Source: Hydrogenophaga taeniospiralis CCUG 15921 (lineage in GTDB: Bacteria > Pseudomonadota > Gammaproteobacteria > Burkholderiales > Burkholderiaceae_C). Taken from it: 64,000 nucleotides of DNA. The position numbers and the translations under genes were made by a program. The stretch is taken from contig NZ_BCWR01000004.1 in NCBI RefSeq assembly GCF_001592305.1, positions 124,001 to 188,000 on the forward strand. The letters are read 5' to 3'. Shown here piece by piece: positions 57,763-64,000 of the stretch; the stretch's first letter is position 1; each line of letters starts with the position of its first letter. A model generated the notes under the pieces. It worked only from the letters and a program-made list of their open reading frames with translations, did not search any database and was not told the DNA's origin.

Positions 57763-59003
57763 GCGCCCGCGGCAACGGCCCTGGCCCGCCGTGCGATCGG
57801 CCAGTCCCACGGCCGGACCAGCGGCGCGATCTCACGCGCCACATCGACCACGTGATCCAGTTCGGCGTCGGCCAGGGAAGCGTTGAGCGTGAGCCTGACC
57901 ATGGCGCGATTGCGACTGGTCGCGGGCGCGCAGAAGATGGCGCCGAACACCCCACGTTCCTCCAGCGCATCGCGCAGCTTCATGGTCTCGGGCTCGGTGC
58001 CCGCCTCCAGGGAAATGATCTGCTCCGTGCCTTGGTGAATGGGATACCCCAGGCCAGTGAACGCGTCCCTCAGCCTGCGGGTCACCTCGCGCAGCCGGCT
58101 GCGCTCGGCGTCGGCCGCCCGCAGCACCGCCACCGTGGCTTGCAGCCCGGCCACCTCGGGCGGCAGCAGACAGGAGCTGAAGATGTTGGGGTAGCTGGAG
58201 CTGAGGATGTAGTAGCGCATGCTGGCGGGCGCGCTGAAGAACCCGGCCCGTCCCGCGACCGCCTTGGCCAGGCTGGCGGTGATGAAATGCACCCGGTCCG
58301 TCAGCCCCAGTTCGGCGCACAGGCCCGCGCCCTCCGGCCCATGGGTTCCCAGCGAATGCGATTCGTCCACCAGAATCATGCTGCCGTGTTTTTCCGCGAC
58401 CTCCACCATGTTCTTCAAAGGGCAAAGCGCGCCCGTCGTGCTGTAAACCGAGTCCACCACCACGATGCCTGCGCCCTTCTTCTCCAGCATCCGGTCCAGG
58501 TGATCCGGGTCGTTGTGCCGGAACGCATGCGCGGGCGCCCGGGCCGCATGCGCGCCCTCCCAGAGCGAGGTGTGGGCCAGGGTGTCGAGGTAGACCGGCG
58601 TGCTGGCGTCCGCGATGGACTGCAGCAGACCGACGTTGGCGGCGTAGCCCGACTGGCAGACGAAGCCGTCCTCTTTCCCGACCCAGTCGGCCAGCGCCAT
58701 TTCCAGCGCGCGCGTCGGGTGCTGCTGGAGCAGGAACACTCCCGACTGGACCACGAACTCCGTGCTGCGCGTCACCGCCTCGACCTGCGCCGCGACGATG
58801 GTCGGATGCCCGGTGACGTTCAGGTAGTCGTTACCATCCAGACGCACGGCGTTGGGCCCGGGCGGACGCCCATGCAGAACGAATCGACCGCCCCAGGTGT
58901 CTCGCCATCGGGGCGTGAACTCGCGCCCGATGCGGGCCTGCAACGCGGCGGACAGGGGCGGATTGACCGGGGATGTTTCGCGGACGGGTTGAAGCGTTTC
59001 CAT
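57750..59003 (-). CDS. cqsA: CqsA/LqsA-type alpha-hydroxyketone autoinducer synthase
   Basis: A PLP-dependent alpha-oxoamine-synthase-fold enzyme expected to condense an acyl-CoA with an amino acid or S-adenosylmethionine to give a CAI-1/LAI-1-like signal precursor. It has 417 residues (Vibrio CqsA about 389). Matches to CqsA are extensive: C-Q-S-G-Y-A-A-N-V-G-L-L-Q at about 116-128, L-A-H-T-S-L-W-E-G-A at about 142-151 and I-V-V-V-D-S-V-Y-S-T at about 180-189. The PLP-binding stretch is L-V-D-E-S-H-S-L-G-T-H-G-P-E-G-A-G-L. PLP lysine 247 is in T-A-S-L-A-K-A. The C-terminus has G-V-F-G-A-I-F-C-A-P-A-T-S. ATG 59003 has AAGGAG seven bases upstream. A lux-box-like palindrome lies about 75 bases upstream. 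Confidence 0.93.
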   Translation of the reverse strand: METLQPVRETSPVNPPLSAALQARIGREFTPRWRDTWGGRFVLHGRPPGPNAVRLDGNDYLNVTGHPTIVAAQVEAVTRSTEFVVQSGVFLLQQHPTRALEMALADWVGKEDGFVCQSGYAANVGLLQSIADASTPVYLDTLAHTSLWEGAHAARAPAHAFRHNDPDHLDRMLEKKGAGIVVVDSVYSTTGALCPLKNMVEVAEKHGSMILVDESHSLGTHGPEGAGLCAELGLTDRVHFITASLAKAVAGRAGFFSAPASMRYYILSSSYPNIFSSCLLPPEVAGLQATVAVLRAADAERSRLREVTRRLRDAFTGLGYPIHQGTEQIISLEAGTEPETMKLRDALEERGVFGAIFCAPATSRNRAMVRLTLNASLADAELDHVVDVAREIAPLVRPWDWPIARRARAVAAGAQAS

Positions 59004-59019
59004 CGAGATCTCCTTTGAG

Positions 59020-59063
59020 AATGGGAAATCCCATTGAAAAAAGAAATCTGTGAAGAATTCACA
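59020..59063. promoter_or_regulatory. Two palindromes in the cqsA-like leader
   Basis: AATGGGA-AA-TCCCATT (59020-59035) and TGTGAA-GAA-TTCACA (59049-59063) are both perfect inverted repeats. They lie between the ribosome site of the cqsA-like gene and its lux-box-like palindrome. One could be a repressor site or an RNA hairpin near the start of the transcript. Confidence 0.5.
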
Positions 59064-59067
59064 ACAC

Positions 59068-59087
59068 ACCTGTCAGCCCTGACAGGT
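59068..59087. promoter_or_regulatory. Perfect 20-bp lux-box-like palindrome upstream of the cqsA-like gene
   Basis: ACCTGTCAGCCCTGACAGGT has perfect 9-bp arms around CC. It has the length and the ACCTGT...ACAGGT ends of the Vibrio lux box, the operator of LuxR-type proteins. It is centred about 75 bases upstream of the synthase start. The inner 16 bases share CTGTCA-N4-TGACAG with the site at the luxR-type gene. A further palindrome TCACG-TTT-CGTGA lies at 59105-59117. Confidence 0.75.
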
Positions 59088-59180
59088 CTTGTTACGCTTT
59101 ATTCTCACGTTTCGTGATGTTCTGCCGACAGTCGGCCAACGCGAACTCACCAGCACCCTGGCGTGGGCGCCACCCCCTCT

Positions 59181-60293
59181 TCAGTTCTGGCGCCAGGGCA
59201 GACCGTGGTAGCGCCAACCGCCCTTGCGGCCCCGGTGCGCGCTCTCATCGGGATCGCCCTCAAACCCCTCCAGCACGTTGTAGGCCTCCAGGCCCAGCTC
59301 GGTGGCACGCTTGGCCGCGGCAATGGAGCGCACCCCGCTGCGGCACAACAGCACCACCTTCTTGCCGTTGGCCGCCTGGCTCACCAGCTGGTCAAACGCC
59401 GGGTTCATCGCCATGCCCGGCCACTGCTTCCAGGCCACGGCCACCGCACCGGGCACAAAACCCACCCACTCGCGCTCGGCATCGGTACGCACATCCACCA
59501 GCACCGCCTCGCCCGCCTGCACCCACTGCCAGGCCAGCTGAGGCGACACGTCACCGGCGTAGCCCGCCTGCGCCCGACGCGGGTGCATGAGCAGCGCGCC
59601 GTCCGCGTCGTGGCGAATGCCGGAGCTGAGGTTGGCCGGCACGGCTTCGTCGATGCGGCGCGGCTTGGGCAGATTCAGCGCGTCCATGAGGGCCACGAAC
59701 TCGGCCTCGGTCTTGCCCGCCACACGGGCATTGCTCTTCTTCTCGTGGCCGATGCTGGAGTGCGTGCGCCCTTGGTAGTCGTGCCCGGGCCAGACGGTGG
59801 TGTCGTCCGGCAGCGCGAACAGCACCTGGGTCAGGCTGCGGTACAGGTCGCTGGCGCTGCCGGACTGGAAATCGGTGCGGCCGCAACCGTTGATGAGCAG
59901 GGTGTCGCCGGTGAGGACGTGGTCGCGCCACAGGTAGCTCATGCTGCCGGCGGTGTGGCCCGGGGTGTGCAGGGCCTGCAGCACTTCCTGCCCGAACGGC
60001 AGCGTGTCGCCGTGCCGCAGCTGCACCGCGGCGGTACCGATCCCGCAGCCCTGGGGCGCGGCGGTTCGGGCGCCGGCGAGCTCTGCCAGTTTGCCCGCGC
60101 TGGTGATGTGGTCGGCATGGGCATGGGTCTCCACCGCCCAGACCAGTTTCAGGCCGTACTCGCGCAGGGTCGCCAGGTCGCGCTCGATCTGCTCGTCCAC
60201 CGGATCGATGATGAGCGCGTCGCGCGTGACCTGGTCAAACAAGACATAGGTATAGGTGCTGGAATCGGGATCGAACAGCTGGATCGGTTTCAT
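59181..60293 (-). CDS. Persulfide dioxygenase-rhodanese fusion (ETHE1-like)
   Basis: Oxidises glutathione persulfide to sulfite and carries a sulfurtransferase domain, so it detoxifies sulfide-derived persulfide. It has 370 residues. The metallo-beta-lactamase-fold dioxygenase (about 1-235) has T-H-A-H-A-D-H at 56-62, H113, D130 in L-T-G-D-T and H171 in W-P-G-H-D-Y as iron ligands. The rhodanese domain (about 255-365) has Cys317 in V-L-L-C-R-S-G-V-R. The same fusion is known from Burkholderia. ATG 60293 opens the first strand. It lies 35 bases after the CstR-like gene, in one operon. Confidence 0.94.
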   Translation of the reverse strand: MKPIQLFDPDSSTYTYVLFDQVTRDALIIDPVDEQIERDLATLREYGLKLVWAVETHAHADHITSAGKLAELAGARTAAPQGCGIGTAAVQLRHGDTLPFGQEVLQALHTPGHTAGSMSYLWRDHVLTGDTLLINGCGRTDFQSGSASDLYRSLTQVLFALPDDTTVWPGHDYQGRTHSSIGHEKKSNARVAGKTEAEFVALMDALNLPKPRRIDEAVPANLSSGIRHDADGALLMHPRRAQAGYAGDVSPQLAWQWVQAGEAVLVDVRTDAEREWVGFVPGAVAVAWKQWPGMAMNPAFDQLVSQAANGKKVVLLCRSGVRSIAAAKRATELGLEAYNVLEGFEGDPDESAHRGRKGGWRYHGLPWRQN

Positions 60294-60328
60294 GGTGTTC
60301 CCTTCTGGATTGGCCGGGCCGGCGCCGC

Positions 60329-60574
60329 TCAGGAAAAACGGGCCAGCATGTCGGCCACATCGTCGGCCGGCACATCCCCCTGCGCGATGACGCAGCCCAC
60401 CATGGTGAAGAAGGTCTTGTCCAGCGCCTTGCGGGCGGCGGCGAGTTGCTGCGCCACTTTTTCGCAGTCCGCGTCGGTTTCGATCAACTTCTGAATACCC
60501 CGCAACTGGCCTTCCACGCGCTTGAGGCGCAGGACCAGGGCTCGCTTGCGTTCGGGATCGTGGACGGTGGACAT
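60329..60574 (-). CDS. CstR/CsoR-family metal- or persulfide-sensing repressor
   Basis: An 81-residue all-helical repressor. R-L-K-R-V-E-G-Q-L-R-G-I-Q at about 16-28 is the family's DNA-contact region. The sensing Cys are C37 (D-A-D-C-E-K) and C61 (M-V-G-C-V). The His four residues before the second Cys, needed for copper in CsoR, is replaced by Thr57. That favours persulfide sensing as in CstR over copper. The adjacent persulfide dioxygenase supports this. An FrmR-like formaldehyde role is less likely. It is the first gene of a two-gene operon. Confidence 0.9.
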   Translation of the reverse strand: MSTVHDPERKRALVLRLKRVEGQLRGIQKLIETDADCEKVAQQLAAARKALDKTFFTMVGCVIAQGDVPADDVADMLARFS

Positions 60575-60726
60575 CGGGTTTTCCTGTGAATGAAACAAGG
60601 CACTGCACACACCGGCCGCACGGGCAAAACGGTCGCTGGCATACCCCAACAAGTATTGTAGTGAGCCAGCCCGCAGCAGGTGATGCCTCGGCCGCATCAC
60701 CCTCCTCCACACAAACCGGGTTACTA

Positions 60727-60747
60727 TTACGTTTACGTAAACGTCAA
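60727..60747. promoter_or_regulatory. LiuR-like palindrome upstream of ppk2-icmF
   Basis: The core ACGTTTACGTAAACGT (60729-60744) is a perfect 16-bp palindrome flanked by TT and CAA. Sites of the form TTGACGTTTACGTAAAC are typical of LiuR, the MerR-family regulator of branched-chain amino acid catabolism in proteobacteria. It lies 64 bases before the PPK2 start and about 1 kb before icmF. A second TTGACGT lies at about 60758. No LiuR gene is in the window. Confidence 0.65.
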
Positions 60748-60810
60748 CTAGACACAATTGACGTGGGGTTGCTGCTGTTGCACCCTGCCTGCTCACCCAC
60801 CGGAGACGCC

Positions 60811-61710
60811 ATGCCCAGCCCGAGCGATGCCCCGTTGCCTTTTCCCGCCGCCGCGATCCGCGCCACCCGGGGCAGCCTCTGGCAGGACTGGCAGATCGAG
60901 CCCCAGACCCCAGGCAAAAACGGCAAGAACGACCGGCCCAAGGCGCTCGATTCCCTGGACACCGGCGCCAAGCCCTACTCGGGGGGCAACAAGGTCGCCG
61001 ACCGGGCCGCACTCGATGTGCTCACGCAGGAGCTGGATGTGCTGCAGAACCTGTTCTTCGCCGACGGCCGTTACAAGCTGCTGCTGGTCCTGCAGGGCAC
61101 GGACACCTCCGGCAAGGATGGCACCGTGCGTGGCGTGTTCGCGCGCACCAGCCCGCTGGGCGTGCACACCGTGGGCTGGAAGGCGCCCACCGAGGCCGAA
61201 CGCGATCACGACTTCCTCTGGCGCATCCACCAGAAGGTGCCCGGCGCGGGCGAGATCATGGTGTTCAACCGCAGCCATTACGAAGACGTGCTGGTGCCGG
61301 TGGTCAATGGCTGGATCAGCCCCGAACAGACCCGCCAGCGCTACCGCCACATCAACGATTTCGAGCGCCTGCTGGCCGAGACCGGCACCGTGATCCTCAA
61401 GTGCATGCTGCACATCGGTTTCGAAGAGCAGCGCCAGCGCCTGCAGGACCGGGTGGACGACCCCACCAAACACTGGAAGTTCAGTCTGGGCGACTTGGAG
61501 GTGCGCAAGCAATGGGGCGAATACCAGAAAGCCTACGAATCGCTGCTGCACGAGACCAGCACGCCCTGGGCGCCCTGGACGGTGGTGCCGGCCGACTCCA
61601 AAACCCACCGCAACCTGATGATCGCGACCCTGGTTCGCGACACCCTCAAGGCGCTGGACCTGCGCTATCCCCCCGAAGAGCCGGCACTGGCCGGGCTGCG
61701 CATCCGGTGA
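60811..61710 (+). CDS. ppk2: Polyphosphate kinase 2 family protein
   Basis: Transfers phosphate between polyphosphate and a nucleoside mono- or diphosphate. It has 299 residues with one PPK2 domain. Walker A is L-Q-G-T-D-T-S-G-K-D-G-T at about 93-104. The lid segment D-F-L-W-R-I-H-Q-K-V-P lies at about 134-144, with N-R-S-H-Y-E-D-V-L-V at about 153-162. D-R-V-D-D-P-T-K-H-W-K-F follows. ATG 60811 follows CGGAG. Single-domain enzymes can be class I, II or III; the class is not assigned here. The gene is 40 bases upstream of icmF and may be cotranscribed with it. Confidence 0.94.
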   Translation: MPSPSDAPLPFPAAAIRATRGSLWQDWQIEPQTPGKNGKNDRPKALDSLDTGAKPYSGGNKVADRAALDVLTQELDVLQNLFFADGRYKLLLVLQGTDTSGKDGTVRGVFARTSPLGVHTVGWKAPTEAERDHDFLWRIHQKVPGAGEIMVFNRSHYEDVLVPVVNGWISPEQTRQRYRHINDFERLLAETGTVILKCMLHIGFEEQRQRLQDRVDDPTKHWKFSLGDLEVRKQWGEYQKAYESLLHETSTPWAPWTVVPADSKTHRNLMIATLVRDTLKALDLRYPPEEPALAGLRIR

Positions 61711-61750
61711 GCCCCCATTCCCCACAAGACCAGAAACCAAGAGACAAGCC

Positions 61751-64000
61751 ATGACCCAACTCAGCGCCGACTACCAGGCCCTGGCCCGCTACCGCCCCAC
61801 GCACAAGGTGCGCTTCGTCACCGCCGCGAGCCTGTTCGACGGGCACGACGCGGCCATCAACATCATGCGCCGCATCCTGCAGGGCATGGGCGCCGAGGTG
61901 ATCCATCTGGGGCACAACCGCTCGGTGGATGAGGTGGTCACCGCCGCGCTGCAGGAAGACGCGCAGGGCATCGCCATCAGTTCCTACCAGGGCGGCCATG
62001 TGGAGTACTTCAAGTACATGGTGGACCTGCTCAGGAGCCGCGGCGGCGAACACATCCAGGTGTTCGGCGGCGGCGGTGGCGTGATCGTGCCGAGCGAAAT
62101 CCGGGAACTGCAGGACTACGGTGTGGCGCGCATCTACAGCCCCGAAGACGGCCAGCGCATGGGCCTGGCCGGCATGATCGGCGAGATGGTGATGCGCTGC
62201 GACCGGGACCTCACGCCCTACGCGCCCACCACGCTGGGCGCCATCCAGGGCCACGGCGAAATGCACTGGCGCGCGCTGGCGCAGCTGATCACGGCGCTGG
62301 AAAACCGGGAGGCGCCGGACGAAGGCAAGCCGGGCCGGCGGGGCGACAGCGCACCACGCATCGACCCGGCGCTGGTCGAAGCGATCCGCACCGAAGCCGC
62401 CCACAAAAAAGTGCCGGTGCTCGGCATCACCGGCACCGGCGGCGCGGGCAAGTCCAGCCTGACCGACGAGCTGATCCGCCGCCTGCGGCTGGACCAGGAA
62501 GACCGCCTGCGCGTGGCCCTCATCAGCATCGACCCCTCGCGCCGCAAAAGCGGCGGCGCCCTGCTCGGCGACCGCATCCGCATGAACGCGATCGCGCCCT
62601 GGGCCACCACGCCGGGCGCCACGCGCGCCGCACTGCCCGGTGGCAACCCGGACAACGGCCAACGCGTGTTCATGCGTTCGCTGGCCACACGCGATTTCGG
62701 CAGCGAGATCAGCGCGGCCCTGCCCGACGCAGTGGTGGCCTGCAAGGTGGCGGGCTTCGACCTGATCGTGGTCGAGACCTCCGGCATCGGCCAGGGCGAC
62801 GCGGCCATCGTGCCGCACGTGGACGTGCCCATGTATGTGATGACCCCCGAGTTCGGCGCCGCCAGCCAGCTTGAAAAGATCGACATGCTCGACTTCGCGG
62901 AGTTCATCGCCATCAACAAGTTCGACCGCAAGGGCGCCAGCGACGCGCTGCGCGACGTGGCCAAGCAGGTGCAGCGCAACCGCGAGGCCTGGACCACGCC
63001 GGCCGAGCAGATGCCGGTCTTCGGCACCATGGCCGCGCGCTTCAACGACGACGGCGTGACCGCGCTCTACCAGGCGCTCAAGCCCCGTCTGATGGCGCTG
63101 GGCCTGCCGCTGCGTGAGGGCCGGTTGCCCCAGGTCGCGGTGCGCCACAGCACCAACCAGAGCCCCATCGTGCCGGCCGCGCGCACGCGCTACCTGGCCG
63201 AGATCAGTGACACGCTGCGGGGCTACAAGAAGAAGGCGCGCGAACAGGCCGCGCTCGCGCGCGAAATCCAGCAACTGCGCGAGGCCGCGCGCATGCTCAG
63301 CGTGGCCAAGCCCCACCGGCCCAAGGCCGCCGAAGCCGCCATCGACCTGGCCCAGGAACGCGAGCTGGCGCAGGACCCGGCCGCGCGCAAGCTGCTGGCC
63401 CAGTGGCCCGACATGCAGAAGGCCTACGCGGGCGACGAGTACGTGGTGAAGATCCGCGACAAGGAGATCCGCACCGCGCTCACCACGAAGTCGCTCAGCG
63501 GCACCTCCATCCGCAAGGTAGCCCTGCCGCAGTACGAAGACCACGGCGAGATCCTCAAGTGGCTGATGCTGGACAACGTGCCCGGCAGCTACCCCTACAC
63601 CGCCGGCACCTTCGCCTTCAAGCGCGAAGGCGAAGACCCGACCCGCATGTTCGCGGGCGAGGGCGACGCCTTCCGCACCAACCGCCGCTTCAAGCTGCTG
63701 TCCGAAGGCATGCCCGCCAAGCGCCTGTCCACCGCATTCGACTCGGTCACGCTCTACGGCAACGACCCCGACCCGCGGCCCGACATCTACGGCAAGGTGG
63801 GCAACTCGGGTGTAAGCATCGCCACGCTGGACGACATGAAGGTGCTCTACGGTGGCTTCGACCTGTGCCACCCGGCCACCTCGGTTTCCATGACCATCAA
63901 CGGCCCGGCGCCGAGCATCCTGGCGATGTTCATGAACACCGCCATCGACCAGAACGTCGAGAAGTTCAAGGCCGACAACGGCCGCGAGCCGACCGACACC
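61751..64000 (+). CDS. icmF: Fused isobutyryl-CoA mutase, 3' end cut by window edge
   Basis: Coenzyme B12-dependent interconversion of isobutyryl-CoA and n-butyryl-CoA, with its own G-protein chaperone. 750 residues of about 1,090 are visible. The B12-binding domain comes first: F-D-G-H-D-A-A-I-N-I-M at about 29-39 with the base-off His. The chaperone GTPase domain follows: P-loop G-T-G-G-A-G-K-S-S-L at about 229-238, D-P-S-R-R-K-S-G-G-A, E-T-S-G-I-G-Q-G-D and N-K-F-D-R-K-G. The mutase domain begins near 590 with T-K-S-L-S-G-T-S-I-R and Y-P-Y-T-A-G. This order is unique to IcmF. ATG 61751 is conserved. The frame is open at base 64000. Confidence 0.96.
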   Translation, partial: MTQLSADYQALARYRPTHKVRFVTAASLFDGHDAAINIMRRILQGMGAEVIHLGHNRSVDEVVTAALQEDAQGIAISSYQGGHVEYFKYMVDLLRSRGGEHIQVFGGGGGVIVPSEIRELQDYGVARIYSPEDGQRMGLAGMIGEMVMRCDRDLTPYAPTTLGAIQGHGEMHWRALAQLITALENREAPDEGKPGRRGDSAPRIDPALVEAIRTEAAHKKVPVLGITGTGGAGKSSLTDELIRRLRLDQEDRLRVALISIDPSRRKSGGALLGDRIRMNAIAPWATTPGATRAALPGGNPDNGQRVFMRSLATRDFGSEISAALPDAVVACKVAGFDLIVVETSGIGQGDAAIVPHVDVPMYVMTPEFGAASQLEKIDMLDFAEFIAINKFDRKGASDALRDVAKQVQRNREAWTTPAEQMPVFGTMAARFNDDGVTALYQALKPRLMALGLPLREGRLPQVAVRHSTNQSPIVPAARTRYLAEISDTLRGYKKKAREQAALAREIQQLREAARMLSVAKPHRPKAAEAAIDLAQERELAQDPAARKLLAQWPDMQKAYAGDEYVVKIRDKEIRTALTTKSLSGTSIRKVALPQYEDHGEILKWLMLDNVPGSYPYTAGTFAFKREGEDPTRMFAGEGDAFRTNRRFKLLSEGMPAKRLSTAFDSVTLYGNDPDPRPDIYGKVGNSGVSIATLDDMKVLYGGFDLCHPATSVSMTINGPAPSILAMFMNTAIDQNVEKFKADNGREPTDT

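Noticed and set aside
61646-63871. 741-codon open frame antisense to icmF
   Set aside because: It has the same shadow composition; the plus-strand gene has all IcmF motifs in order.
1-64000. tRNA, rRNA, riboswitch or CRISPR features
   Set aside because: No cloverleaf-like sequence, rRNA segment, spaced direct-repeat array or known riboswitch core was recognised when reading both strands; this was by eye only.

Overview
The window is high-GC DNA packed with protein genes. It has the gene content of a betaproteobacterium of the order Burkholderiales, most like Comamonadaceae. The grounds are the SlmA-type nucleoid occlusion factor, PHA-granule proteins with an Ala/Lys/Pro tail, a fused isobutyryl-CoA mutase, type III pantothenate kinase and the general codon bias. 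The genus cannot be fixed from the sequence alone. No rRNA, tRNA, CRISPR array or complete transposon was seen.

Layout. 1-3,685 (minus strand): an ECF sigma factor of the ECF42/DGPF type, cut by the window edge, with two YciI/DGPF proteins, two VOC proteins and an SRPBCC protein, preceded by a matching ECF42-type promoter. 3,844-6,516 (plus): NIPSNAP, glutathione transferase, cupin and acetyltransferase genes. 6,540-12,478: an AsmA-family protein divergent from a four-gene Mla/MCE lipid-transport operon. 12,479-15,496: a lower-GC island with a short MITE-like element, a gene remnant and a restriction-modification pair, bounded by an imperfect duplication of the 3' end of the lipoprotein gene. 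15,494-23,757 (minus): a LacI-controlled sugar operon with xylose isomerase, a TIM-barrel isomerase/epimerase, a Gfo/Idh dehydrogenase and a complete sugar ABC transporter.

23,936-34,147: enoyl-CoA hydratase, a PlpD-like patatin/outer-membrane protein, and a TetR-controlled fatty-acid beta-oxidation operon (acyl-CoA dehydrogenase, DUF2147, FadB-like, thiolase). 34,459-38,497: slmA, a TctD/TctE-like two-component pair and argB. 38,656-44,238: a two-domain fatty acyl reductase, a phasin, and a patatin/TetR/TPR-like trio. 44,321-47,896: a DUF2817 peptidase-like protein, an M20 amidohydrolase and a branched-chain-type binding protein. 47,991-53,632: a molybdopterin oxidoreductase, a putative aminopeptidase, a PHA-system protein, acyl-CoA-binding protein and a wax ester synthase/DGAT. 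53,841-54,605: coaX.

54,678-59,003 is the most interesting region. It holds a LuxR-type regulator, a membrane histidine kinase resembling CqsS, an unusual response regulator, and a CqsA/LqsA-type alpha-hydroxyketone autoinducer synthase. A perfect 20-bp lux-box-like palindrome lies upstream of the synthase. A second copy of its core, CTGTCA-N4-TGACAG, lies at the start of the luxR-type gene. This suggests an alpha-hydroxyketone quorum-sensing circuit wired to a LuxR-family protein.

59,181-64,000: a persulfide dioxygenase-rhodanese fusion with a CstR-like repressor, then PPK2 and icmF (cut by the window edge) behind a LiuR-like palindrome. A family of about 80-bp repeats made of nested hairpins sits directly after the stop codons of at least six genes.
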